A model generated the notes under the pieces. That model searched no databases and had not been told where the DNA came from. It saw nothing but the letters and a program-made list of their open reading frames with translations. Position numbers and translations under genes: made by a program. From Prauserella endophytica (GTDB lineage: Bacteria > Actinomycetota > Actinomycetes > Mycobacteriales > Pseudonocardiaceae), in the NCBI RefSeq assembly GCF_005146945.1, contig NZ_SWMS01000005.1:1-64000 (forward strand): a DNA stretch of 64,000 nt, read 5' to 3'. Shown here piece after piece: positions 45,686 through 56,380 of this stretch. Within the stretch, counting starts at the first letter, position 1, and every line of letters begins with the position of its first letter.

Positions 45686-45733
45686 GAAACGCGTCCGTAA
45701 CATGACGGCCCGTTTGGTTCACCACGTCGAAAC
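45686..45733. promoter_or_regulatory. cluster of GlnR-like half-sites upstream of amt
   Basis: GAAAC (45686-45690), n6, GTAAC (45697-45701), then TTCAC (45718-45722), n6, GAAAC (45729-45733). The GlnR consensus alternates GTnAC and GAAAC with 6-base spacers; here three of four half-sites are good and the interval between the two modules is 16 bases. GlnR control of amt-glnB-glnD is well known in Streptomyces and Amycolatopsis-type genera. The sites lie about 90-130 bases before the amt GTG. Confidence 0.6.
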
Positions 45734-45819
45734 CTGAGAATCCACTCCGTGCAACACGCCTTCCCGATGCTGTGCCGCAATTGCGCGTTCTGCGATCCGG
45801 CTCTCGAAGGAGGAGAAGC

Positions 45820-47474
<1,655 letters not shown>

Positions 47475-47483
47475 GAGACTGCC

Positions 47484-49805
47484 GTGGTCGTAGGGGGGCT
47501 TGTCGAGGCGGCCAACCGGCTGCTGGAGGGTCGCCACGGAAGGCTCGGCGCGACCGCGCTGCGAGCCGCTCTGGTCGACCTGTACGAGTTCTGGCTGAAC
47601 AAGGCCGCCGCGGCGGCCGGCATCGACATCACAGGCACCGCGTCCTGCGATGTCGCGCTGGTCGCCGTCGGCGGCCTCGGCCGTCGGGAGCTCGTGCCCT
47701 TCTCCGACCTCGACCTGGTGCTGGTGCACAACGGAAACCCGGACATCGGGGAGATCGCGGACGCGCTCTGGTACCCGCTGTGGGACGCCAGGGTCGGTCT
47801 CGATCACTCGGTGCGCACGCCGGGGGAGGCGCTCAAGGTCGCCTCCGAGGACCTGCGTACCGCCATGGGACTGCTCGACGCCCGGCACCTCGCCGGTGAC
47901 GCCGAACTCACCGAGCGGCTGGCCTCCGCCGCGCGCGACCACTGGCGGCGCACTGCCCGCAAACGGTTGCCCGAGCTGGCGGAGGCGACGCGCACGCGCT
48001 GGCGGCGCAGCGGGGAGATCGCGCAGTCGGCCGAACCCGATCTGAAGTACGGCCGCGGCGGCCTGCGGGATCTCGGGCTGCTGGACGCGCTCGCGGTCGC
48101 CCAGCTCACCGACCGCCCGAACGAGGAGCTGCGCGCGGCCCGCGAGCTGCTGCTCGACGTCCGCACCGAGCTGCGCAGGGAGCTGCGCCGCGACCGCGAC
48201 GTGCTTGGCGCGGGAGACGCAGAGCTGGTGGCCGCCGAGCTGGAGCTGGGCGACCGGTTCTCACTGGCGCGGAGGCTCTCCGGCGCGGGCAGGGCCGTCG
48301 GCTACGCCGTAGACGTCGCCCTGCGGGCCGCGACCGAACCACCGAGGACACGGTTCGGCAGGCGGCCGAGCCGCACCCCCCTCGACGACGGCGTAGTCCT
48401 GCACGGCGACGAGGTCGCGCTCGCCCGCGACGCGGTGCCCGCTCGCGACGCAGGGCTGCTGCTGCGGGTCGCCGCGGCGTCGGCCCGCACCGGCAAGCCC
48501 ATCGCGCACGGCACGCTGCGGACGCTCGCCGACTCCGCGCCTGAGCTGCGCGCGCCGTGGCCGGAACCCGCCCGGCAGGCGCTGACGGAGCTGCTCGGCG
48601 CGGGTGAGGGACTCGTCGACGCCGTCGAGGCGCTCGACCGGACGGGCCTGTGGGCGCGGCTCTTCCCGGAATGGGGCGCCGTGCGCGACCTCCCGCCGCG
48701 CGAGCCGGTGCACGCGTGGACGGTCGACCGGCACCTGGTGCAGGCGTGCGTCGAGGCGGCGCGGCTCACCACCACGGTCTCGCGGCCCGACCTGCTGCTG
48801 CTCGGCGCGCTCCTGCACGACATCGGCAAGGGCCGCGACGCGGACCACTCCGAACTGGGGGCCAAGCTCGCCGCGCAGGTGGCCGTCCGCATCGGACTGT
48901 CCGATGAGGACGTCGCCACGGTCGCGGGCATGGTGCGGCACCACCTGCTCCTGCCGCACACGGCCACGCGACGCGACATCAGTGAGCAGGAGACCGTCGA
49001 ACGGGTCGCCAAGACCGTCGACGGCAGCCCGCTGCTGCTCGACCTCCTGCGGGCGCTCGCGCAGGCCGACTCGCTCGCGACCGGGCCGGGTGTGTGGACG
49101 GAGTGGAAGGCGGGACTCATCTCCGAGCTGGTGAGCCGTTGCCGGCATCTGTTGCACGGCAAGGGGTTCTCGGCGCCCGAGCCGATCGACGACACCCAGC
49201 GCGCCCTGGTGGCCGAGGCGGTGCGGACCACGCGCGGCGAGGTGCGCGTGACCGCAGCGGGCAAACTCGCCACAGTGGTGCTCGCCGTGCCCGCCAACGC
49301 CGATCTGCTCACGCCCGCCGCGGGCGTCCTCGCGCTCAACTCGCTCGAGGTGCACACGGCGATGCTGCACAGCCACGGCGGGGGCCGGGTCGGCGTCTTC
49401 ACGGCGTCGCCGAGGTTCGGCACGCTGCCCGACGCGGGGCTGTTGCGCGAGCAGTTCGCCAGGGCCGTCGCTGGCGGGCTTCCGTTGAGCCAGAAACTCG
49501 CCGAGAAGGAGAAGGCGTACGACACGCCGGTGCCGGTGCCTGCGTCGCCGAAGGTGCTGTGGTTCGACGACGAGACTGCGGCCCCCGGCTCCGTCGTGCT
49601 CGAACTGCGGGCGGTGGACCGGATCGGCCTGCTTTACCGGGTCGCCGGTGCGCTGCGCCGGTGTGACGCCGAGGTGCGCTGGGCGAAGGTCTCCACGCTG
49701 GGGGCCAGGGTGGTCGACTCCTTCGCCGTGTCGCCGAGGCAGGGCGCGCTCGACCCGGCGTGGCGGCGGCGGGTCGAACAGGCGGTGCTCGCCGCGGCCA
49801 CCTGA
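47484..49805 (+). CDS. glnD: PII nucleotidyltransferase GlnD
   Basis: The 773-residue bifunctional PII-modifying enzyme has a nucleotidyltransferase site GGLGRRELVPFSDLDLVLVH (about 67-86), a helical linker domain, an HD hydrolase domain with LLHDIGKG (near 449) and VRHHLLLPHTATRRD, and C-terminal ACT repeats (VLALNSLEVHTAMLHS; VLELRAVDRIGLLYRVAGAL). It senses glutamine through the ACT domains. Start GTG 47484 follows glnB by nine bases. It is somewhat shorter than the E. coli protein (890). Confidence 0.96.
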   Translation: MVVGGLVEAANRLLEGRHGRLGATALRAALVDLYEFWLNKAAAAAGIDITGTASCDVALVAVGGLGRRELVPFSDLDLVLVHNGNPDIGEIADALWYPLWDARVGLDHSVRTPGEALKVASEDLRTAMGLLDARHLAGDAELTERLASAARDHWRRTARKRLPELAEATRTRWRRSGEIAQSAEPDLKYGRGGLRDLGLLDALAVAQLTDRPNEELRAARELLLDVRTELRRELRRDRDVLGAGDAELVAAELELGDRFSLARRLSGAGRAVGYAVDVALRAATEPPRTRFGRRPSRTPLDDGVVLHGDEVALARDAVPARDAGLLLRVAAASARTGKPIAHGTLRTLADSAPELRAPWPEPARQALTELLGAGEGLVDAVEALDRTGLWARLFPEWGAVRDLPPREPVHAWTVDRHLVQACVEAARLTTTVSRPDLLLLGALLHDIGKGRDADHSELGAKLAAQVAVRIGLSDEDVATVAGMVRHHLLLPHTATRRDISEQETVERVAKTVDGSPLLLDLLRALAQADSLATGPGVWTEWKAGLISELVSRCRHLLHGKGFSAPEPIDDTQRALVAEAVRTTRGEVRVTAAGKLATVVLAVPANADLLTPAAGVLALNSLEVHTAMLHSHGGGRVGVFTASPRFGTLPDAGLLREQFARAVAGGLPLSQKLAEKEKAYDTPVPVPASPKVLWFDDETAAPGSVVLELRAVDRIGLLYRVAGALRRCDAEVRWAKVSTLGARVVDSFAVSPRQGALDPAWRRRVEQAVLAAAT

Positions 49806-49986
49806 GCCGGCTTCCGCGTGTCGGCGCCGCCCGAGCGCGGGGCGGTCGGGTGACACGCTGATCGAGGCCAGGATCGAGGGCCGGGATGTGGTCCAGCCCA
49901 TAGCGGCCAGGAGCAGGAGTCCGTGCGCAAGGCGCGACGCGGGGCCTCCGGCAAGGCGCGCTCGGCGCCCAGGTCCGATCACTGAG

Positions 49987-50012
49987 TACCCCTGGGTAGT
50001 TCTACGCAGAAC
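49987..50012. promoter_or_regulatory. adjacent dyads TACCC-ct-GGGTA and GTTC-tacgca-GAAC
   Basis: Two abutting inverted repeats (49987-49998 and 49999-50012) stand in the 481-base space between glnD and ffh. They look like a response-regulator or activator box for a transcript entering ffh. No regulator can be named. Apart from these and the hairpin at 50162 I see no gene in this gap. Confidence 0.35.
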
Positions 50013-50161
50013 GGATGCGGTGTCTTCACGCTGCCATGACCACCGCGCCTCCGGGCAGGCTGAGACCTGCCCGGGTGAGGTGCCGGGGTCGGCGCGGATC
50101 GCCTGGTACTGGGGGTCTGGCGAACACGCCGGCCGCACAGGGCACCCGCTTGGGCAGCCCG

Positions 50162-50199
50162 CCGCCCGGCCGGACCAGGGGAGGTGACCGGCCGGGCGG
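50162..50199. promoter_or_regulatory. perfect 12-bp GC hairpin in the ffh leader region
   Basis: CCGCCCGGCCGG (50162-50173) pairs with CCGGCCGGGCGG (50188-50199). The 14-base loop contains AGGGGAGG, a Shine-Dalgarno-like sequence. It may be the glnD terminator (no T-run) or a folded leader element about 90 bases before ffh. Confidence 0.45.
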
Positions 50200-50286
50200 T
50201 CCCGCGGGATGACGCGGCCAGTACCCTGGGATGTTGTCGGCCCGTGAGCCGGCTGAGTATCCACGACCTGCTGGAGCGTGCACCCC

Positions 50287-51825
50287 GTGTTCGACACACT
50301 CTCCGATCGGCTCACGTCGGTCCTGCAGAACCTCCGCGGCAAGGGCAAGCTCTCCGATGCCGACATCGACGCCACCGCGCGCGAGATCCGTATCGCGCTG
50401 CTCGAGGCCGACGTCGCGCTGCCCGTGGTCAGGGAATTCATCGGCCACGTCAAGGAGCGCGCCAAGGGCGCCGAGGTGTCCGAGGCCCTCAACCCCGCGC
50501 AGCAGGTCATCAAGATCGTCAACGAGGAGCTCATCGGCATCCTCGGCGGCGAGACCCGGCGGATCAACCTCGCCAAGAACCCGCCGACGGTCATCATGCT
50601 CGCCGGTCTGCAGGGTTCCGGTAAGACCACGCTGGCGGGCAAGCTCGCGCTCTGGCTGAAGAAGCAGGGCCACGCGCCGCTGCTCGTGGCGTGTGACCTC
50701 CAGCGCCCCAACGCGGTGACGCAGCTGCAGGTCGTCGGCGAGCGCGCCGGGGTGGCCACGTTCGCCCCCGAGCCGGGCAACGGCGTCGGCGACCCGGTGG
50801 ACGTCGCGCGGCGCAGCATCGAGGAGGCCAGGCACGCTCAGCACGACGTGGTCGTGGTCGACACCGCCGGCCGTCTCGGTGTCGACGAGGAGCTGATGAA
50901 GCAGGCCGCGGACATCCGCGACGCCGTGACGCCCGACGAGACGCTGTTCGTGGTCGACGCGATGATCGGCCAGGACGCCGTGACCACGGCCGAGGCGTTC
51001 CGGGACGGCGTCGGCTTCTCCGGCGTGGTGCTCACCAAGCTCGACGGCGACGCCCGCGGTGGTGCGGCGCTGTCCGTGCGGCAGGTCACCGGCCAGCCGA
51101 TTCTCTTCGCGTCCAACGGCGAGAAGCTCGAGGACTTCGACGTCTTCCACCCCGACCGCATGGCCAGCCGGATCCTCGGCATGGGCGACATGCTCACCCT
51201 GATCGAGCAGGCCGAGCAGGCCTTCGACCAGGAGAAGGCGGAGAAGGCGGCGGCCAAGCTGGGCAGCGGCGAGCTGACCCTGGAGGACTTCCTCGAGCAG
51301 ATGCTCGCGGTGCGCAAGATGGGCCCGATCGGCAACCTGCTGGGCATGCTGCCCGGCGCGGGGCAGATGAAGGACCAGCTCGCCAACGTCGACGACAAGC
51401 ACCTCGACCGGCTGCAGGCGATCATCCGGGGCATGACCCCCGCCGAGCGGGCCAACCCCAAGATGATCAACGCCTCCCGCAGGCAGCGCATCGCGCGCGG
51501 ATCCGGTGTCGCCGTGCGCGACGTCAACGACCTGGTCAACCGGTTCTTCGAGGCCCGCAAGATGATGCAGCAGATGGCGGGCCGGTTCGGCTTCGGTGGC
51601 GGCGGCAGCGCCACGAAGAAGCAGCACGTGCGCAAGGGAAAGAAGGGCAAGAAGGGCAAGAAGGTCCAGCAGAAGGCGCGCGGCGGCTTCCCTGGCGGCA
51701 TGCCCGGCGGGTTCCCGCCCGCGGCGGGCGGCGGGATGCCCGACCTGTCGCAGCTCGGCGGCGGCCTCAACGACCTGCCCCCCGGATTCGACCCGTCGAA
51801 GCTGAACTTCCCGAAGAACAAGTAG
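50287..51825 (+). CDS. ffh: signal recognition particle protein Ffh
   Basis: The 512-residue SRP54 GTPase binds signal sequences and 4.5S RNA and docks to FtsY. N domain, then G domain with GLQGSGKTT, DLQRPNAV, DTAGR and TKLDGDARGG. The methionine-rich M domain (MGPIGNLLGMLPGAG, RKMMQQMAG) is followed by a Lys-rich patch (RKGKKGKKGKK) and a Gly/Pro-rich tail (FPGGMPGGFPP). I choose GTG 50287 (MFDTLSDRL) because GGAG lies ten bases upstream; GTG 50278 is one base from it. Confidence 0.97.
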   Translation: MFDTLSDRLTSVLQNLRGKGKLSDADIDATAREIRIALLEADVALPVVREFIGHVKERAKGAEVSEALNPAQQVIKIVNEELIGILGGETRRINLAKNPPTVIMLAGLQGSGKTTLAGKLALWLKKQGHAPLLVACDLQRPNAVTQLQVVGERAGVATFAPEPGNGVGDPVDVARRSIEEARHAQHDVVVVDTAGRLGVDEELMKQAADIRDAVTPDETLFVVDAMIGQDAVTTAEAFRDGVGFSGVVLTKLDGDARGGAALSVRQVTGQPILFASNGEKLEDFDVFHPDRMASRILGMGDMLTLIEQAEQAFDQEKAEKAAAKLGSGELTLEDFLEQMLAVRKMGPIGNLLGMLPGAGQMKDQLANVDDKHLDRLQAIIRGMTPAERANPKMINASRRQRIARGSGVAVRDVNDLVNRFFEARKMMQQMAGRFGFGGGGSATKKQHVRKGKKGKKGKKVQQKARGGFPGGMPGGFPPAAGGGMPDLSQLGGGLNDLPPGFDPSKLNFPKNK

Positions 51826-51828
51826 CCC

Positions 51829-52893
51829 ATGTACCACCTGCGCGGGGTCGTGCTGCCCGACGGTGACGAGCGCGACGTCTGGATCGGCGACGGCCGGATC
51901 TCGTTCGATCCGGTGGACGGCGCCCGTTCGCTCGACGGCGCGTTCCTCGTGCCGGGGCTCGTGGACGCGCACTGCCATCCCGGCATCGGCGTGCACGGCC
52001 CGACGACGCTGGAGGAGGCGACCGAGCAGGCGCTGACCGACCGGGACGCGGGGACCCTGCTCATCCGCGACTGCGGCGTGCCGATCGACATCCGGCCGTT
52101 GCAGGAGCGCGCCGACCTGCCCCGGATCATCCGGGGCGGGCAGCACCTGGCGCTGCCGAAGCGCTACGTGCCGAAGCTCGGCATCGACCTCGAGCACCCC
52201 GACCGGCTGCCCGGAGCCGTCGCCGAGCAGGCCAGGGCCGGAGACGGCTGGGTGAAGATCGTCGGCGACTGGATCGACCGCGCGGTCGGCGACCTCGCGC
52301 CGCTCTGGCCGGACGACGTGCTTGCCGAGGCGATCAAGGTCGCCCACGAGGAGGGCGCGCGGGTCACCGCACACGTGTTCGGCGAGGCCGCGATGCCGGG
52401 GCTGATCAACGCGGGCATCGACTGCCTCGAACACGGCACCGGGCTGTCGGCCGACCTGCTCGCCGAGATGGCGCGACGGGGCACCGCACTCGTGCCCACG
52501 CTGATCAACATCGAGAACTTCCCCGGCATCGCCGACCAGGCGGCCAAGTACCCGGTCTACGCCGCGCACATGCGGGCGCTGCACGCCGGGGTCACCGACA
52601 TGGTCGGCGCGGCGCTGGACGCCGGTGTCGCGGTTTACGCGGGCACCGACGCGGGTGGCATGGTCGAGCACGGCAGGCTCCCCGACGAGGTCGAGGCGCT
52701 GCATCGCGCGGGCATGTCCGAGGAGCAGGCGCTCGCGGCGGCGTCATGGGCGGCCCGCGAGTGGCTGGGCTTCGAGGGGATCGCCGACGGCGCGCCGGCC
52801 GACCTCGTGGTGTTCGACGCCGACCCTCGCGAGGACCTCTCCGTGCTGCGCCGTCCCCGGCACGTCATCCTGCGCGGCACCCTGATCAGGTGA
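51829..52893 (+). CDS. amidohydrolase family protein
   Basis: The 354-residue metal-dependent amidohydrolase carries FLVPGLVDAHCHPGIG (HxH), the histidine motifs AHVFGEAAM and CLEHGTGLS, and the aspartate in VYAGTDAGGMVEHG. The end, DGAPADLVVFDADP, is typical of the imidazolonepropionase/prolidase-like branch. It is separated from ffh by three bases; a relative follows ffh in mycobacteria too (Rv2915c position). The substrate is unknown. Confidence 0.85.
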   Translation: MYHLRGVVLPDGDERDVWIGDGRISFDPVDGARSLDGAFLVPGLVDAHCHPGIGVHGPTTLEEATEQALTDRDAGTLLIRDCGVPIDIRPLQERADLPRIIRGGQHLALPKRYVPKLGIDLEHPDRLPGAVAEQARAGDGWVKIVGDWIDRAVGDLAPLWPDDVLAEAIKVAHEEGARVTAHVFGEAAMPGLINAGIDCLEHGTGLSADLLAEMARRGTALVPTLINIENFPGIADQAAKYPVYAAHMRALHAGVTDMVGAALDAGVAVYAGTDAGGMVEHGRLPDEVEALHRAGMSEEQALAAASWAAREWLGFEGIADGAPADLVVFDADPREDLSVLRRPRHVILRGTLIR

Positions 52894-52923
52894 GCCCCTT
52901 CTGCGCATCGCTGCGCTGCGCCC

Positions 52924-52949
52924 ACGCAACTAAAGTGCCCTTGGGTGCA
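52924..52949. repeat. decayed right arm of the CCCCCAAGG hairpin subfamily
   Basis: ACGCAACTAAAGTGCCCTTG... matches the right arm of the 2066 copy (ACGCAACAAAGGTGGCCTTG...) with four or five differences. The partner arm is lost or unrecognisable. It lies between the amidohydrolase and the first CPBP gene. Confidence 0.45.
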
Positions 52950-52973
52950 GATCATCGGTGACGGGGAGGTGCG

Positions 52974-53714
52974 GTGGATCGCGGTCAGGAGGATCCTCCG
53001 CCGATCCGCGCCGGGTTGGTGCTCGGCGCGCACTGGGGCTTCCTCGCGTTCTTCGCGGGCCTCGCGGCGTACTACCTGCTCTCGCTGCTGCTGACCGCGT
53101 TCGCGATCGGAGGGGACGGCGAGGTCGGCTCGCTCCGGTTGCCCGAGCTGGGCCCGCTCGTACTGCTCGCCTTCGTACCCAACATCCTGCTCGGCCTCGC
53201 ACCCGTGCTCGCCGCCCGCCGCTGGGGACAGGGCGTGCTCGCCGAGTTCCGGCTGATCCCCAACGCCAGGGACGTCAAGGTCGGCCTCGCGTGCGGCGGC
53301 TTCGCGCTGCTCACCGGCTATCTGCTCAACGTGGTCCTGCTGGAGGTCTACGGCACCGACCGGCTTTCCGACCCGCTCACCGAGGTGTTCGGTGGCATCG
53401 CCTCCAACACCGGCTGGCTCGTCGTCGCCGCGCTCATCGTGGTGGTGGCCGCGCCGCTCACCGAGGAGCTGTTCGTCCGCGGCGCGCTGTGGAATGGCCT
53501 CGCCCACCATCGGGTACCACCATGGGTGGTCCTCGTGCTGACGGCGCTCGTGTTCGCGCAGTTGCACGGCGAGCCCAGCCGCACGATCGCGTTGCTCGGC
53601 CAGGGGATCGCGATCGGAGCAGCCCGGTTGATCACCGACCGGGTGGGTGCGAGCGTCGTGGCGCACGCGACCAACAACCTGCCGCCCGCCCTTCTGCTGT
53701 TCGGCGGCTCGTGA
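52974..53714 (+). CDS. CPBP family intramembrane metalloprotease (first of a pair)
   Basis: The 246-residue protein has about six to eight membrane helices and all CPBP (Abi/CAAX) motifs: EELFVRG with E164, E165, R169; FAQLHG with H198; and AHATNN with H231 and N235. These residues form the metal/catalytic site in Rce1-type proteases. Start GTG 52974 has GGGGAGGTGCG upstream. Substrate is unknown; some family members protect against bacteriocins or regulate membrane signalling. A homologous second copy follows 61 bases downstream. Confidence 0.88.
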   Translation: MDRGQEDPPPIRAGLVLGAHWGFLAFFAGLAAYYLLSLLLTAFAIGGDGEVGSLRLPELGPLVLLAFVPNILLGLAPVLAARRWGQGVLAEFRLIPNARDVKVGLACGGFALLTGYLLNVVLLEVYGTDRLSDPLTEVFGGIASNTGWLVVAALIVVVAAPLTEELFVRGALWNGLAHHRVPPWVVLVLTALVFAQLHGEPSRTIALLGQGIAIGAARLITDRVGASVVAHATNNLPPALLLFGGS

Positions 53715-53775
53715 CCGGGTGTGTGCGCACAGTAGGCTCACCGGGTCGAAGGCGGCGGGTTGATGGAGGATGGGC

Positions 53776-54567
53776 GTGACGTCACCGAACGCGGGAGATC
53801 CGGTGCCCGGCGTCGAACAGTCCACCTCCGGCACGCAGACGGTGACCGCGCCGCCCGCCCATCGCTGGGGCTTCGGCGCGTTCCTGTTCGTCGAGGCCGT
53901 GCTGCTGGCCTCGGCCGCGCTGGTGGGCGCGCTGCTGGTCAAGGGCGGCAACGCCGAGTCGCTGCCGGTGCGCGACGTGCTGATCGGCACGATGACGCCC
54001 ACCGTGATCGCGGCGCTCACTGCGCTGGCGATCACCAAGCTGCGGGGCAACGGGCCGCTGGCCGACCTGCGGCTGTCGTGGCGCTGGGACGACGTGAAGC
54101 TCGGGCTCAAGTTCGGCGTGCTCGGCTTGGTCTGCACCAGCGTCGGTGTGTTCGTCTGGACGAAGGTGGTCGGCGAGCAGAACTCCAGTTCCGCGATCAG
54201 TGCGCTCGTCGAGGACAAGCCGATGTCGGTGTCCGCCGCGGTGGTGATGTTCCTCTACCTGTGGCTGCTCGGCCCGATCTGTGAGGAGATCATCTACCGC
54301 GGCCTGCTGTGGGGCGCGACGGAGCGGCTGCAGTGGAACAACGAGAAGTGGGGCCGGTTCGCCGCGTTCCTGCTCTCCACGGCGGTGTTCGCGATGAGCC
54401 ACCTCGAACCGCTGCGGACCACGCTGCTGCTGGTGATCGCGGTGCCGATCGGGCTGGCGCGCCTTGTCACGGGGCGCCTGCTCGGCAGCATCGTGGCCCA
54501 CCAGATGAACAACTTCCTGCCCGCGCTGGCGATCCTGCTCACCGCGCTCGGCGTGGTGAGCTACTGA
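53776..54567 (+). CDS. CPBP family intramembrane metalloprotease (second of a pair)
   Basis: The 263-residue protein has the same architecture as its upstream neighbour: CEEIIYRGLLWG (EExxxR), FAMSHLEP and AHQMNN. A 30-residue polar N-terminus precedes the first helix. GTG 53776 is the better start, because GGAGGA ends five bases before it and abuts the alternative ATG 53770. The pair looks like an old tandem duplication, given their different flanks and moderate similarity. It converges on gntR with a 7-base overlap. Confidence 0.87.
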   Translation: MTSPNAGDPVPGVEQSTSGTQTVTAPPAHRWGFGAFLFVEAVLLASAALVGALLVKGGNAESLPVRDVLIGTMTPTVIAALTALAITKLRGNGPLADLRLSWRWDDVKLGLKFGVLGLVCTSVGVFVWTKVVGEQNSSSAISALVEDKPMSVSAAVVMFLYLWLLGPICEEIIYRGLLWGATERLQWNNEKWGRFAAFLLSTAVFAMSHLEPLRTTLLLVIAVPIGLARLVTGRLLGSIVAHQMNNFLPALAILLTALGVVSY

Positions 54568-55250
54568 GTCTTCGCCGCCTGCTCCTGCGCCGCGAGCAGC
54601 CGCTCCCTGCTGTTGGTCAGGTGCACGCGCGCGGCTGCGCGGGCGGCCTCCGCGTCCTGCCGCTCGATCGCCGCGTAGACGTTCTCGTGCTCGCCGGCCG
54701 TCCGCGCGAACCGCTCGGGGTTCGCCGGCATCCGCTCGCGGTGCATGATGATCATGCCGGGCCCGAAGGACCGGAGCAGGTCGGCGAAGTAGCGGTTGTC
54801 CGCGGCGAGGGCGATTCGCAGGTGGAAGGTGAAGTCGGCGCGCACGGCGGCGCTGGGGTTGCCCGCGCTCGCCGCGAACTCGTCGAGCGCCTCCCGCAGG
54901 TCGGCCAGCTGCGCCTCGGTGCGCCTGCGGGCCGCGAGGGCGGCGGCCTCGACCTCCAGCGCCGTGCGGAACTCGATGAGTTCCAGCGCGCCCTCGATCG
55001 TCAGCTCGCCCGCCTCTTCGACCTCGAACGGGGTGGTGCTCGGCTGGGCCAGCACGAAGCTGCCGCGCCCGTGCCGCGTCTCGACCAGCCCGGCGGCCTG
55101 CAGCCGCGAGATCGCCTCGCGCACCACCGTGCGGCTCACGCCGTAGGTCTGCACGAGGCTGCCCTCGGTCGGCAGCCGCTCGCCGGGCTGGATGACGCCT
55201 TCCTGGATGCGCGCCGTCAGCCGCGCGACCAGCTCCTGGGTTCTGCTCAA
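54561..55250 (-). CDS. GntR/FadR family regulator of hexarate catabolism
   Basis: The 229-residue protein has an N-terminal winged helix (LTARIQEGVIQPGERLPTE; YGVSRTVVREAISRLQAAGLV) and an all-helical FCD ligand domain (EFRTALEVEAAALAA, ADFTFHLRIALAADN, HENVYAAIERQD). The start is TTG 55250, which overlaps the stop of the upstream dehydratase gene as TTGA, so it is translationally coupled. Hexarate regulators of this class bind acid sugars. Direct repeats at 56381-56409 are likely operators. Confidence 0.88.
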   Translation of the reverse strand: MSRTQELVARLTARIQEGVIQPGERLPTEGSLVQTYGVSRTVVREAISRLQAAGLVETRHGRGSFVLAQPSTTPFEVEEAGELTIEGALELIEFRTALEVEAAALAARRRTEAQLADLREALDEFAASAGNPSAAVRADFTFHLRIALAADNRYFADLLRSFGPGMIIMHRERMPANPERFARTAGEHENVYAAIERQDAEAARAAARVHLTNSRERLLAAQEQAAKTQ

Positions 55251-56371
55251 GCGGTCACCGTAACGCTGTCGACCGTCCACGCCCTCGCCTGGTCGCTCAC
55301 GGTCAGGCCGAGGCCGGGGCGGTCCGGCACCAGCATGCGCCCGTCCTTGATCTCCATGCGCTCGTTGAACAGCGGTTCGAGCCACTCGAAGTGCTCGACC
55401 CACGGCTCCTGCGGGTAGGTCGCCGCGAGGTGCAGGTGGATCTCCATCGCGTAGTGCGGGGCGAGCTGGAGCCTGTGGTGCTCGGCGAGCGCGGTGAGCT
55501 TGAGGAACTGCGTGATGCCGCCGATGCGTGGCGCGTCGGGCTGGATGATGTCGGCGCCGCCCGCCCGGATCAGCTCGGCGTGCTCGGCGACGCTGGTGAG
55601 CATCTCGCCCGTGGCGATCGGGGTGTCGAAACCACGGGCGAGCGCGGCATGCCCCTCGTGGTCGTAGGCGTCGAGCGGCTCCTCGATCCACACGAGGTCC
55701 AGCGGTTCGAGCCTGCGGCACATGCGCTGCGCGGCAGGGCGGTCCCACTGCTGGTTGGCGTCGACCATCAGCGGCACGTCGTCGCCGAGGTGCTCGCGGA
55801 CCTTGGTCACGCGCTCGACGTCGACGCGCCAGTCGGGGTGGCCGACCTTGAGCTTCACACCGCCGATGCCGCGTTCCCGGGAGGCGGTGGTGTTCTCCAG
55901 GACCTCCTCGATGGGAATGTGCAGGAAACCGCCCGAGGTGTTGTAGCAGCGCACGGAGTCGCGGTGGGCGCCGATGAGCTTGGCCAGCGGCAGCCCGGCA
56001 CGCTTGGCCTTGAGGTCCCACAGCGCCACGTCGATGGCGGCGATCGCCTGTGTCGAGAGCCCGCTGCGGCCAACCGACGCGCCTGCCCACACGAGCTTCG
56101 TCCACAGGCGGTCGATGTCGCTGGGGTCCTCGCCGATCAGCTCGGGGGCGATCTCGCGGGCGTGTGCGTACTGGCCGGGGCCGCCCGCGCGCTTCGAGTA
56201 GCCGAAGCCGAAGCCGTCGTGGCCGGACTCGGTGCCGATCTCGGCGAAGAGCAGAGCGACCTCGGTCATCGGCTTCTGCCGTCCGGTGAGCACCTTCGCG
56301 TCGCTGACGGGGGTGCGCAGCGGGAGGGTGACGGACGAGATCCGGACGGAGGTGATGCGATCGGAGGTCAT
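55247..56371 (-). CDS. galactarate/L-talarate dehydratase-like enolase-superfamily enzyme
   Basis: The 374-residue enzyme belongs to the mandelate-racemase subgroup. It shows the KxK motif GGVKLKVG (K173, K175), metal ligands in MVDANQQW (D204), IEEPLD (E230/231) and ATGEM (E256), and a catalytic H306 in LAPHYAME. The pattern fits L-talarate/galactarate dehydratase, and KdgD downstream in the cassette takes the product 5-keto-4-deoxyglucarate. Start ATG 56371 is preferred; ATG 56404 would add a partly duplicated MTSERVVRSLA. Other acid-sugar dehydratase specificities are possible. Confidence 0.85.
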   Translation of the reverse strand: MTSDRITSVRISSVTLPLRTPVSDAKVLTGRQKPMTEVALLFAEIGTESGHDGFGFGYSKRAGGPGQYAHAREIAPELIGEDPSDIDRLWTKLVWAGASVGRSGLSTQAIAAIDVALWDLKAKRAGLPLAKLIGAHRDSVRCYNTSGGFLHIPIEEVLENTTASRERGIGGVKLKVGHPDWRVDVERVTKVREHLGDDVPLMVDANQQWDRPAAQRMCRRLEPLDLVWIEEPLDAYDHEGHAALARGFDTPIATGEMLTSVAEHAELIRAGGADIIQPDAPRIGGITQFLKLTALAEHHRLQLAPHYAMEIHLHLAATYPQEPWVEHFEWLEPLFNERMEIKDGRMLVPDRPGLGLTVSDQARAWTVDSVTVTA

Positions 56372-56380
56372 GGCGAGAGA

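Noticed and set aside
50184-50624. 146-codon frame with an SD-like AGGGGAGG before ffh
   Set aside because: It overlaps ffh deeply, its protein is Arg-rich without motifs, and the SD-like bases lie in a hairpin loop.
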